From CAWDDG01 sp963801065 (GTDB lineage: Bacteria > Actinomycetota > Actinomycetes > Jiangellales > Jiangellaceae), in the NCBI GenBank assembly GCA_963801065.1, contig CAWDDG010000006.1, forward strand, positions 280,575 to 344,574: a stretch of DNA of 64,000 bases. The letters run 5' to 3'. The translations under genes and the position numbers were made by a program. This document shows positions 11,834 to 19,509 of the stretch, in pieces (positions within the stretch are counted from its first letter, which is position 1; each line of letters opens with the position of its first letter). Below the pieces are notes generated by a model, which did no database searches, had not been told where the DNA came from, and saw nothing but the letters and a program-made list of their open reading frames with translations.

Positions 11834-11855
11834 TTAGGGCTCCTCGACGGCACGC

Positions 11856-11886
11856 GGCGACGGGCTCCCCCTCTGTCGCGTCGCCC
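11856..11886 (-). promoter_or_regulatory. Candidate expression-platform hairpin of the glycine riboswitch
   Basis: On the minus strand a GGGCGACG arm (11886-11879) can pair with CGTCGCC (11862-11856) across a purine-rich loop, between the aptamer and the gcvP ribosome-binding site. Its location suits a structure that alternates with aptamer folding. No U-run follows, so translational control or Rho-dependent termination is as likely as intrinsic termination. The role is inferred. Confidence 0.4.
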
Positions 11887-11895
11887 GCGGCGGTA

Positions 11896-11994
11896 CTCCA
11901 GAGTGGCCTCGCCCGGGCGGTCCGCGCTGCCTGAGAGGTTCCGGGGATGTTGCCCCTTCGGCGCTCCGCGCCGGCTGCGCGGAGTCTCTCCCGG
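11896..11994 (-). promoter_or_regulatory. Glycine riboswitch, single aptamer
   Basis: Read on the minus strand, the leader has the conserved gcvT-type blocks in order: GGGAGAGAC, a variable hairpin, GCGCCGAAGGGGCAA, then CCTCTCAGGC, and a closing GAGGCCACTCTGGAG. These are the signature sequences of the glycine aptamer. Only one aptamer fits between the upstream merR stop at 12040 and gcvP, so this is a singlet and not the common tandem form. It would let glycine switch on its own degradation by GcvP. Confidence 0.93.
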
Positions 11995-12039
11995 CCGGGG
12001 TCGACGGCTGCGTTCAGCCTACCCCGGCACGCCGGCGTC

Positions 12040-12657
12040 TCATGCGCCGGCGACTCGGGTGCGGCGGCGGACCGCGAGCTCGTCGGCGGGGTGCTCGCCC
12101 GGCTCCTCGCCCGGCCGCTCCCCCGGCATCTCGATCAGCGTGGCTTCGACCTCGCGCCAGACCCGTCCGACCGCGATGCCGAACACACCTTGCCCGCCCT
12201 GGACGAGGTCGACGACCTCATCGGCCGACGTGCACTCGTAGACGCTCGCGCCGTCGCTCATCAGCGTGATGCCGGCGAGGTCCTCGACACCACGGTCTCG
12301 AAGGTGCTGAACGGCCTGGCGGATCTGCTGCAGCGAGACACCCGTGTCCAGCAGCCGCTTGACGATCTTGAGCACCAGGATGTCGCGGAAGGAGTACAGC
12401 CGCTGGGTGCCGGAGCCGGACGCCGGCCGGACGGTAGCCTCGACCAGGCCGGTCCTGGCCCAGTAGTCCAGCTGCCGGTACGTGATGCCGGCAGCGGCGC
12501 AGGCCGTCGGGCCTCGGTAGCCGACATCGTCGCGGATCGGGCCGACCATGCCCTCGAAGAGCAGGCCCTGCCGGCCGGCCTCGGTGGTGGCAGTTGTGAC
12601 GGCGTCGCCCGACGGTGCACCGACCGGGCCCTTGCCGCCCGTCGTATCTCCGCTCAC
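12040..12657 (-). CDS. MerR-family regulator, Rv1830/ResR-like
   Basis: A 205-residue regulator with a winged-helix MerR domain. It contains GYRGPTACAAAGITYRQLDYW, the usual start of this subfamily, followed by RLYSFRDILVLKIVKRLLDTGVSLQQIRQAV. No metal-binding cysteine loop is evident, unlike classic metal-sensing MerR proteins. Place in the block (nuclease gene, MerR and FHA gene upstream, gcvP downstream) matches Rv1830 of M. tuberculosis, a regulator tied to growth and division. GTG 12657 is preferred because GGAGGG lies five bases before it; an upstream ATG at 12678 lacks such spacing. The C-terminal tail is acidic, then arginine-rich. Confidence 0.88.
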   Translation of the reverse strand: MSGDTTGGKGPVGAPSGDAVTTATTEAGRQGLLFEGMVGPIRDDVGYRGPTACAAAGITYRQLDYWARTGLVEATVRPASGSGTQRLYSFRDILVLKIVKRLLDTGVSLQQIRQAVQHLRDRGVEDLAGITLMSDGASVYECTSADEVVDLVQGGQGVFGIAVGRVWREVEATLIEMPGERPGEEPGEHPADELAVRRRTRVAGA

Positions 12658-12796
12658 GTCGACCCTCCGTCCGTCCAACCGACACCCGCGACGCTAGGCG
12701 TGGGCCCGACCAGGGTCAACGCAACACGCGGGCCGACCTCGACCTCGACTTCAACTCGAGAGTTGCGATTGATCACAGCCGGCCTCGCCAGCCCAG

Positions 12797-13273
12797 TCAG
12801 CTGGCGAAGTCCTCGGGGGAAACCTGGTCGAGGAACTCGCGGAACTTCTCGACCTCGTTCTCCTGCTCGTCGTCGGACGCGTCGGCGATGACGATCCCCA
12901 CCTCGTCGAGCAGAGGCTCGGCCGCGAAGATAGGGGTGCCGGTTCGCAGCGCCAGAGCGATGGAGTCCGACGGGCGCGAGCTGACCCGGATGCCGCCGGA
13001 GAAGACGAGCTCGGCGTAGTAGGTGCTGTCGCGGATCTCGGTGATCCTGACCTGCTCCAGCTGTGCACCGACCGCCTCGAGCACGTCCTTGAACAGGTCG
13101 TGCGTCATCGGTCGCGCTGGAGTCACGCCCTGTTGTGCGAAGGCGATGGCGGTCGCCTCCACCGCACCGATCCAGATGGGGAGGTAGCGCTCGCCGTCGA
13201 CCTCGCGGAGCAGGACGATCGGCTGGTTGGACGGCATCTCCACTCGGACGCCGACCACGTCGAGCTCGCGCAC
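12797..13273 (-). CDS. Bifunctional nuclease family (DUF151) protein
   Basis: A 158-residue single-domain protein. Family landmarks are VVGVRVEMPSNQPIVLLRE near the start, YLPIWIGAVEATAIAFAQQG, RPMTHDLFKDVLEAVGA, then the conserved SSRPSDSIALALRTGTPIF, followed by an acidic C-terminal tail. Plant members have DNase/RNase activity; the bacterial role (Rv1829 type) is unresolved. GTG 13273 was chosen as the start nearest the conserved domain, although the frame is open to 13312. It sits between two merR genes in a strongly conserved actinobacterial order. Confidence 0.88.
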   Translation of the reverse strand: MRELDVVGVRVEMPSNQPIVLLREVDGERYLPIWIGAVEATAIAFAQQGVTPARPMTHDLFKDVLEAVGAQLEQVRITEIRDSTYYAELVFSGGIRVSSRPSDSIALALRTGTPIFAAEPLLDEVGIVIADASDDEQENEVEKFREFLDQVSPEDFAS

Positions 13274-13340
13274 GACTTCAACCCTACGCCAGTGTCCGAA
13301 GGCGGCGAACACGAACGCCGCGGCCAGGCATGCGAAGCCG

Positions 13341-14045
13341 TCACCGCGTTCGCACGCGCCGCAGCTGACCGTCCACCAGGGCGGCGTGCAGGCGCGAGGT
13401 CAGCCGGGCGATCTCGTGCGCCGCTTCCTCGCCGCGGCCGCGTGCGTCGGCGGCCCGCTGGCGCAGCATCGGAGCCACGACCTGCTCGATCAATCCCACT
13501 TCGCGCTCGACGGCGCTGCGGATCGTCCGCAGGTGCCGAGGTTCGAGGCCGTAGGCCGCCAGCTCCCCTGCCGTCCGCGCCACGACCAGGGCATCGGCAT
13601 CGAAGGTGGAACCGCGCGGCGCGATCAGGCCGTAGGACTCGAGATCTGCCAGCAGCTCGTCGGAGATGCCGGCTGCCTCGGCGAGCGAAGAGCGCGAGAG
13701 CCTGACCTGGCCGAGTTCCTCCGGGACCGACGCGATGCCGTAGGGCATGCTCGGACGGCCCCCGCGCGCCGTCAGCTCCATCCCCTCGTCGAGCTGGTCG
13801 AGTTGTTCCTTGATCACCCGCAGGGGCAGGTAGTGGTCGCGCTGGACCGTGAGCACATAGCGCAGCCGGGCGACGTCGTCGTGGCTGAAACGGCGGTATC
13901 CCGACGGCGCGCGCTGCGGCTCGACCAGGCCCTCGGACTCCAGGAAGCGGATCTTGGAGATCGTCACGCCCGGGAAATCCGGACGTAGCTGCTCCAGAAC
14001 CTCCCCGATGTTGAAGGTCTGGCGCGCCGGCAGCGCCGAACTCAC
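13341..14045 (-). CDS. MerR-family regulator, Rv1828-like
   Basis: A 234-residue regulator. The N-terminal MerR helix-turn-helix contains FNIGEVLEQLRPDFPGVTISKIRFLESEGLV and GYRRFSHDDVARLRYVL. Unlike ordinary MerR proteins it has a long second half with a second helical, winged-helix-like region (about 115-220: LAEAAGISDELLADLESYGLI), as in Rv1828. There are no metal-binding cysteines. GTG 14045 overlaps the stop of the FHA gene (GTGA), so the two are translationally coupled. Target genes are not evident from the sequence. Confidence 0.88.
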   Translation of the reverse strand: MSSALPARQTFNIGEVLEQLRPDFPGVTISKIRFLESEGLVEPQRAPSGYRRFSHDDVARLRYVLTVQRDHYLPLRVIKEQLDQLDEGMELTARGGRPSMPYGIASVPEELGQVRLSRSSLAEAAGISDELLADLESYGLIAPRGSTFDADALVVARTAGELAAYGLEPRHLRTIRSAVEREVGLIEQVVAPMLRQRAADARGRGEEAAHEIARLTSRLHAALVDGQLRRVRTR

Positions 14046-14581
14046 CTCGGCCCGCCGCCGAACCCGTGCTGGCTCGAGTAGTAGACGAGGCGGTACTTGC
14101 CCACCTGGACCTCGTCGCCGTTGGTCAGGAGCACCTCTTCGATCCGGTCGCGGTTCACGTATGTGCCGTTGAGGCTGCCCACATCGCTCACGACGAATCC
14201 CTCGTCGGTGCGGCGGAACTCCGCATGCCGCCGGGAGACGGTCACGTCGTCGAGGAAGATGTCGGAGTCGGGGTGCCGCCCGGCGCTCACGGTGTCGGTG
14301 TCCAGCAGGAACCGGCTACCTGCGTTGGGCCCCCTGAGCACGACGAGCAGCGCGCTCCCGGCCGGCAGGGCGTCGACCGCTGCCTGGTCGGCCGGTCCGA
14401 GATCGCCGACCTCTTCGCGGGCCAGCTCTTCCCGGTCGACCTCGTCGCGGGCGATCGCGAGCGTGCTCGTCGAGTCGGTTGCCGGTTCGCCGGCCGGCGC
14501 CGGTGTCAGTCGGGCTCCGCACCGGGAGCAGAAGTTGGCGTCCGCTGGGTTCTCTTGCCCGCACTGCGTGCAGAACGGCAT
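14042..14581 (-). CDS. garA: FHA-domain regulator, GarA/OdhI-like, with N-terminal zinc ribbon
   Basis: A 179-residue protein. The C-terminal FHA domain (about 75-170) has AGRHPDSDIFLDD, TVSRRHAEF and GSLNGTYVN, the phosphothreonine-binding loops. In actinobacteria the GarA/OdhI homologues bind 2-oxoglutarate dehydrogenase and glutamate dehydrogenase and are released by serine/threonine kinase phosphorylation near the N-terminus. Here a STSTL stretch near 37-41 could be the regulatory site, though it is not the exact ETTS motif. The protein starts with a four-cysteine zinc ribbon (C4, C7, C18, C21) that mycobacterial GarA lacks. It lies between gcvH and merR, the conserved position. Confidence 0.9.
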   Translation of the reverse strand: MPFCTQCGQENPADANFCSRCGARLTPAPAGEPATDSTSTLAIARDEVDREELAREEVGDLGPADQAAVDALPAGSALLVVLRGPNAGSRFLLDTDTVSAGRHPDSDIFLDDVTVSRRHAEFRRTDEGFVVSDVGSLNGTYVNRDRIEEVLLTNGDEVQVGKYRLVYYSSQHGFGGGPR

Positions 14582-14728
14582 CGGCTCTCGGCCTCCCGCC
14601 GCGTGGTCCGCGGCACGACGGAGGTGACGGATCGCCCGGTCGGGATGGACCCTCGATCGCCACCTGAGGGTTTGGTCCTTGGAAACCTAGGGCCGTACGA
14701 GCCGGAGGGTCAACTTGACGTCGAGGGC

Positions 14729-15116
14729 TCAGCTCTCGACCTGGGCGCGATACTCCTCCGCGGCCAGCAGGTCGTCGAGCATCGGTCGGGTCGGTGGGGA
14801 CGATCTCGATCATCCAGCCGGCACCGTAGGGGTCCGCGTTGACCTGCTCGGGTGCAGAGCCGAGCTTCTCGTTACGCGCCACGACCCGCCCGGTCACCGG
14901 CGCAAAGAGATCGCTGACGCTCTTCGTCGACTCCAGCTCGCCGCACGGCGCTCCTGCGACCACTTCGTCGCCGACCTCGGGCAGCTGCACGTAGACGATG
15001 TCACCCAGCTGCTCCTGGGCGAAATGGGTGATGCCGACGCGCACACTGCCCTCGGCGTCCCCCGGGCTCCGCACCCACTCGTGCTCTGATGTGTATCTGA
15101 GGTCGTCGGGGTACAC
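14729..15116 (-). CDS. gcvH: Glycine cleavage system H protein, frameshifted near its end
   Basis: The H protein carries the lipoyl arm in glycine cleavage. The start YTSEHEWVR and the lipoylation segment ELESTKSVSDLFAPV (K65) are intact, and the normal AGWMIEIVPTDPTD follows. At about 14781-14790 the frame must shift by one base: the next frame then reads MLDDLLAAEEYRAQVES and a stop at 14729-14731, which is exactly the normal H-protein end. Without the shift, the protein would run on for about 140 arginine-rich residues through the FHA gene. I read this as a one-base sequencing error or a very recent mutation. Corrected length is about 128 residues. Confidence 0.9.
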
Positions 15117-15134
15117 GGACCGCCTCCTCGCGCA

Positions 15135-16061
15135 TCAGCCGGCGTCGTCGTCCGGGGCCGGGCTAGCGTACTCGGGCGGCGCGGCCTCGTGCAGCGCGTC
15201 GACCGTCAGCTCGTCCTCCTGGCTCACGATCGCCCGGCCGCCCTTGTCGGTGATGCGCGAGACGACGCCCTGCGGGAACTGCATGGCACTGGCCAGCGTC
15301 TCCGGTTCGCCGATCGCGGTGAACCGGTACGGCGGACGCAGCTCGACGCCGTCGACCTCGACGCCGTCACCGCTGTCGAGGAAGTACGAGCTCGCGACGA
15401 CGCGCACCTGCGTGTCGCCGGCGCCGGCCACCTCGATCGCCTCGGCGCCCGCGTCACGCATCTCCTGCACGGCCGACAGCAGTGTCAGTGCGTCGACGCC
15501 GGCGTCAGGATCCGTGACGGTGACGATGATGCCCGGGCCGCTGGCCGCCGCCGTGCCCGCCAGGACGGCGAGCTGCTGGGCGCGCGTGGTCGCCTGCTCG
15601 AGTGCCGCCTGGTCGCTGTCGGCACCGGAGATGAGGTCACGACGGTCGGCTTCGAGCTCGGCGATCTGGCCCTCGAGCCGGTCGCCGCGCTCGGTCAGGC
15701 CGTCGAGGATCTGGACCAGGTCGGCTCGACGCGCGCGCGTGAGCAGGTCGTCGTCGTCGGCCTGGATCTGCAGCACCACCGCGAAGCCCAGCAGGCCCAC
15801 GAGCGAACCGACGGCGACCTGACCGAGGTCAGGCTTCGCCCGCAGCGCCCGCATGAGGCGGCTCAGGCCCGTCGGTGCGGTGGGCACGAACGGGACCGGC
15901 GGGTCCGCCTCCCGCAACGACGCGTAATCATGCCGAGGCGGCAGCGGCTCAGGACCGCCCGTCGTGACCTCCGGATCCGGTTCCTCAGGCGCGGGATGGG
16001 CGGCACGCTCGCGCTCCGGCGCGACGGGGCCGGACGTGGGAGGGGGCGTGGGCTCAGGCAC
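15135..16061 (-). CDS. DUF881 membrane-anchored coiled-coil protein (Rv1825-like)
   Basis: A 308-residue protein. A proline-rich, disordered first 70 residues leads to one membrane helix (about 82-98, VGSLVGLLGFAVVLQIQ). A coiled coil of about 50 residues follows, then the DUF881 domain, with SGPGIIVTVTDPD, LLSAVQEMRDAGAEAIEV and RPPYRFTAIGEP. Part of the trio DUF881-sbp-DUF881. The family is linked to cell division and envelope assembly in actinobacteria, but without a defined activity. It overlaps the sbp stop by 8 bases, and the same domain occurs two genes upstream. Confidence 0.9.
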   Translation of the reverse strand: MPEPTPPPTSGPVAPERERAAHPAPEEPDPEVTTGGPEPLPPRHDYASLREADPPVPFVPTAPTGLSRLMRALRAKPDLGQVAVGSLVGLLGFAVVLQIQADDDDLLTRARRADLVQILDGLTERGDRLEGQIAELEADRRDLISGADSDQAALEQATTRAQQLAVLAGTAAASGPGIIVTVTDPDAGVDALTLLSAVQEMRDAGAEAIEVAGAGDTQVRVVASSYFLDSGDGVEVDGVELRPPYRFTAIGEPETLASAMQFPQGVVSRITDKGGRAIVSQEDELTVDALHEAAPPEYASPAPDDDAG

Positions 16062-16386
16062 GGAACAGATGCCGCCTGATCGTCGCGACGTTCGTGAAGA
16101 TTCGGATGCCGAGCACGACGATCACTGCGGTGGAGAGCTGCGCACCCACACCGAGCTGGTCGCCGAGGAACACGATGAACGCCGCGATGAGGACGTTGGC
16201 GACGAACGACACGACGAACACCTTGTCGTTGAAGACACCGTCCATCACGGCGCGCAGGCCACCGAAAACGGCATCGAGCGCCGCGACGACAGCGATCGGG
16301 AGGTATGGCTGCAGCCCCAATGGCACCTCGACGTCGAGCAGGACGCCGGCGCCGATGCCGAGCAGCAGGCCGATGGCCGGTATCAC
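16054..16386 (-). CDS. sbp: Small basic protein (Sbp, DUF1290)
   Basis: A 110-residue integral membrane protein with three hydrophobic helices, about 2-18, 27-48 and 57-80, plus a partly hydrophobic C-terminal segment. It has the family pattern GLLLGIGAGVLLDVEVP, YLPIAVVAALDAVFGGLRA and FNDKVFVVSFVANVLIAAFIVFLGD, and a short basic end. Function is not defined. In actinobacteria and Firmicutes it is found next to DUF881 or division genes. Both ends overlap neighbours, so the trio is one translational unit. Confidence 0.92.
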   Translation of the reverse strand: MIPAIGLLLGIGAGVLLDVEVPLGLQPYLPIAVVAALDAVFGGLRAVMDGVFNDKVFVVSFVANVLIAAFIVFLGDQLGVGAQLSTAVIVVLGIRIFTNVATIRRHLFRA

Positions 16387-17186
16387 GACTCCTCCTCTGG
16401 CTGGGCGAGGCGGAGCACGGCGCTGGCTCCGGCCATGTTCAGCGACTTCTCGGTACGGATGTCGAACTGGATCCCGCTGCCTTCGGACACGGCCAGCAGC
16501 CAGTCGCCGCCGGGGCCTTCCAGGAAGCGGCTGGCCAGCGTCCGCGAGTCACCGATGGCCTGCACCTCGTAGGGAGGGTTGAGCGGCCGGAAGTTGACCA
16601 GGATCACATCGTTGGCCGACCGGACGGCGGTCAGGGCGGTGACCCGCTGGCCGTTCACGCTGATGGCCTCCGCTCCGGCCGCCCACAGACCGTTGACCAC
16701 CTGCTGGATGTCGATGTCGAGCACGGTGCTCGTGGAGCCCTGGCTGCTGGCATCGGCGTCGTCGACGTGTACGACCACACCCGGCCCCTGGACGGGTGCC
16801 GCGCCGGTTGAGCCTTGCATCACCTCCATCGAGTCGCGCAGCTCCCGGCCCGCCGCCAGGTCGTCCAGCTGATCGGCCTCGATCGCCACGATGTCGCTCT
16901 GAACGGCTGCCAGGGTGCTCTCGAGGTCGTCGGCGTGGGCGTTCTCGCGCTCGATCCGCTCGACGAGCGACTGGCGCTCCGCGGAAACGACGACGCGGTC
17001 GTTACGCACCTGGACCGCCGCGATGCTCAGCAGGAGCCCGAACGCGAGCATGCCGCCCATCAGCGCGGCAGACATCCGCGGTGCGCCTCCCGACGACTCC
17101 GGGCCCCCTGCGGCCCGGCGCCGCTCGGCGGCTTCCTGGTAGCCCTCGTCGAGCGGGTGGGCGAACAGATCCGTGATCAACGACAT
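16383..17186 (-). CDS. DUF881 membrane-anchored coiled-coil protein (Rv1823-like)
   Basis: A 267-residue protein with a single N-terminal membrane helix (AALMGGMLAFGLLLSIAAVQV), a coiled coil (about 75-125) and a C-terminal DUF881 domain (GPGVVVHVDDAD, VNGLWAAGAEAISVNGQRV, LNPPYEVQAIGD). ATG 17186 begins MSLITDLFAHPLDEGYQ, the usual family start; a GTG at 17240 would add 18 residues and cannot be excluded. It is the first member of the DUF881-sbp-DUF881 trio, and its stop overlaps the sbp start (GTGA). Confidence 0.88.
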   Translation of the reverse strand: MSLITDLFAHPLDEGYQEAAERRRAAGGPESSGGAPRMSAALMGGMLAFGLLLSIAAVQVRNDRVVVSAERQSLVERIERENAHADDLESTLAAVQSDIVAIEADQLDDLAAGRELRDSMEVMQGSTGAAPVQGPGVVVHVDDADASSQGSTSTVLDIDIQQVVNGLWAAGAEAISVNGQRVTALTAVRSANDVILVNFRPLNPPYEVQAIGDSRTLASRFLEGPGGDWLLAVSEGSGIQFDIRTEKSLNMAGASAVLRLAQPEEES

Positions 17187-17303
17187 CGACGCGTCCGGCC
17201 GTTCGATCAGCCGGACGCGCCTGGTCTGCCGCGTCACCACGGCCTTATCGTCGCATGACGCGATGGTCTTGCCGACAGTGGCGCGGCCGATGCTACGCGG
17301 TCG

Positions 17304-17885
17304 TTACGTGGTGCGCAGCAGGCGGCGGACCTGCTCGACGTAGAGCAGCAGAGCCCACCAGTAGAGCCCCACGCCCCAGATCGCAAACGCCCACCCGAAG
17401 ACCTGCGCAAGCAGCGCCAACGTGCCGTCGCCGTCACCGAGAAGCAGCAGCGGCAATGCGTACAGCAGGCAGAACGTCGCGGCCTTCCCCAGGAAGTGCA
17501 CGGGCAGAACGGTGAGGCCGCGGCGGCGCAACGCCGGGACGAGTGCGATCAGCAAGACGTCGCGCCCGACGAGCAGCACCGCGAACCACAGCGGGATGAT
17601 CTCGCGCAGCGTCAGGGCGACGACCGTCGACAGGACGTACAGCCGGTCGGCCAGCGGGTCGAGCAGCTGGCCCAAGCGGCTGATCTGGTTCCAGCGCCGG
17701 GCCAGCTTGCCGTCGAGGTAGTCGGTGAAGGCCGACACGGCCAGCACGACGAACGCCCAGCCGTCGGCCTCGGGCCCGAGCACGAGCCACAGGAACAGCG
17801 GGACACCGAGCAGCCGGAGGAACGAGAGCAGGTTGGGAACGGTCAGCACCCGGTCGGTCTGGACCTCGGTCTCCTGGACCTCCAT
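17304..17885 (-). CDS. pgsA: CDP-alcohol phosphatidyltransferase (PgsA family)
   Basis: A 193-residue membrane enzyme that transfers a phosphatidyl group from CDP-diacylglycerol to an alcohol. The complete catalytic motif D-x2-DG-x2-AR-x8-G-x3-D-x3-D is visible from D55 to D80. Several hydrophobic helices follow. It is the homologue of mycobacterial pgsA2 in the same block; glycerol-phosphate versus another alcohol acceptor cannot be read from the sequence. ATG 17885 is chosen because GAGGAGG lies eight bases before it. It heads the block that continues through the DUF881 genes. Confidence 0.93.
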   Translation of the reverse strand: MEVQETEVQTDRVLTVPNLLSFLRLLGVPLFLWLVLGPEADGWAFVVLAVSAFTDYLDGKLARRWNQISRLGQLLDPLADRLYVLSTVVALTLREIIPLWFAVLLVGRDVLLIALVPALRRRGLTVLPVHFLGKAATFCLLYALPLLLLGDGDGTLALLAQVFGWAFAIWGVGLYWWALLLYVEQVRRLLRTT

Positions 17886-17933
17886 CCGGTGTGCCTCCTC
17901 AGACCCCGCCACGGGCGCTCCCGGCAAACGACA

Positions 17934-19400
17934 TTAGCCGACCTCGCGCACCACGTCCGTCGCGGGCTTGTCGTCGCGCAGACCCTGGTAAGAGGAATGG
18001 CGGAGCGTACCGGAACCGGTCCACTCGGAGAACTCGACGTCGCACACGAGCTTCGGCTCCACGAAGACCGCGTCCTTCTGCGGCTGACGGCCGGTGAACG
18101 GGCTCTCGTCGGTCCGAAGCGGCTCCAGCTTCTCGCGGAGCAGCCGTAGCGCCGTGGCGTCGAAGCCGGTGCCGACCTTGCCGGCGTAGCGCAGACGCGG
18201 TTCGCCGTCGTCGTCGGCGTAGTAACCGATGAGCAGTGCGCCCAACTCGCCCTCGCGGCGCCCCTGGCCCGCGACCCAGCCACCGATCACCATCTCCTGC
18301 CGCCGGACGTTCTTGACCTTCAGCCAGTCCGGGCTGCGCCGGCCGGGCTGATACGTGCTCGCCAGGCGCTTGGCGACGATGCCCTCGAGGCCCCGTTCCC
18401 TGCTGGCGGCGAGGAAGGCCCTGCCCTCACCGCGCTGGTACGCCGGGACCTGCCAGCTCGGGCCGCTGAGATCGAGCCCCTCGAGCTCGCTTCGCCGCTC
18501 CTCGTACGGCCTGCTGAGCAGCGAGCGCCCGTCGACGTAGAGCAGGTCGAAGATCACATAGGTCACCGGCGTGTCCTGACGCCGCCTGCGGATCTCGGAC
18601 TCCGACTTCACGTGCATGCGCGGCTGCAAGCGCTGGAAGCTGGGCCGGCCATCGGGGTCGAACGCGACCAGCTCGCCGTCCAGCACGACGTGCCGCGCAC
18701 CGAGGTCGCGGGCCAGCGGACCGACCTCCGGGTACTGCGCCGTGATGTCGCGAAGATTCCGGCTGACCAGGCGCAAGCGGCCCGGCTCACCGTATGCGAT
18801 GGCCCGGACCCCGTCCCATTTGATCTCGTAGCCCCAGCCGCCGTCGCCACGCGGAAGCGTGGACAACGTGGCCGCCATGGGCACCAGATCCTCGGGGACG
18901 GGGTCACGGCCGGCGTCGGGTGGGTCCATGCGGTGGATCAGCCAGTCTGAGTCTCGAGTCTGGAAGAGGGCGTACCGCCCATGCACCCGCTCGCCGTCGA
19001 AGCGCAGCACCACCTTGTCCGCGGTGAACTTCTCGGCCTGATAGGTGCCGGTGTCCCAGACCGTCATCTTCCCGCCGCCGTACTGCCCGGCCGGGATGTC
19101 GCCCTCGAACGCGAGGTATTCCAGCGGGTGGTCCTCGGTGTGGACGGCCAACCGGTTCTCGTCCGGCGTGTCCGGGAAGCCACGAGGAAGTGCCCACGAC
19201 ACAAGTACGCCGTCCCGTTCGACACGCAGGTCCCAGTGCAGCCTGCGGGCGTGGTGTTCCTGGACGACGAACCGGTTGCCCGCGGCCTTGGCGCTCGCCG
19301 CGCGCTTCTTCGGACGACGGGCAGCCCCGCTCGGTTCTGGTGTCTTGTCGAAGGTGCGCTTGTCGCGGTACTCCCCCAGGCGCTCGTTCCTGCGGGCCAT
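17934..19400 (-). CDS. ATP-dependent DNA ligase, LigD-type (3'-phosphoesterase + ligase domains)
   Basis: A 488-residue protein. The N-terminal phosphoesterase domain (about 40-160) has FVVQEHHARRLHWDLR and the paired HPLEYLAFEGDIPAGQYGGG. The ligase domain follows, with nucleophile K194 in EIKWDGVRAIAY, then DGELVAFDPDGRPSF and a C-terminal OB-fold region (MVIGGWVAGQGRREGELGALLIGY). The polymerase domain found in full LigD is absent, and no ku gene lies in the window. The family seals double-strand breaks in the non-homologous end-joining pathway. ATG 19400 follows GAGGTGG; the longer frame adds residues unlike the family. It is divergent from the DUF1835 gene. Confidence 0.93.
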   Translation of the reverse strand: MARRNERLGEYRDKRTFDKTPEPSGAARRPKKRAASAKAAGNRFVVQEHHARRLHWDLRVERDGVLVSWALPRGFPDTPDENRLAVHTEDHPLEYLAFEGDIPAGQYGGGKMTVWDTGTYQAEKFTADKVVLRFDGERVHGRYALFQTRDSDWLIHRMDPPDAGRDPVPEDLVPMAATLSTLPRGDGGWGYEIKWDGVRAIAYGEPGRLRLVSRNLRDITAQYPEVGPLARDLGARHVVLDGELVAFDPDGRPSFQRLQPRMHVKSESEIRRRRQDTPVTYVIFDLLYVDGRSLLSRPYEERRSELEGLDLSGPSWQVPAYQRGEGRAFLAASRERGLEGIVAKRLASTYQPGRRSPDWLKVKNVRRQEMVIGGWVAGQGRREGELGALLIGYYADDDGEPRLRYAGKVGTGFDATALRLLREKLEPLRTDESPFTGRQPQKDAVFVEPKLVCDVEFSEWTGSGTLRHSSYQGLRDDKPATDVVREVG

Positions 19401-19509
19401 GTGTGCCACCTCATCCGTTCGCCGTGCCGCGTCCGGCTCTCGCCTATTCATCATCTCGCCGCGCGGCGCAGCCGTCCGGTGTCCAGCGAGGTCCGGCAGA
19501 GTGGTGCCC

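Noticed and set aside
12768..12776. ATTGATCAC in the merR-nuclease gap as another copy of the palindrome core
   Set aside because: Only nine bases match and TGATCA also occurs inside several coding genes here, so chance is a sufficient explanation.
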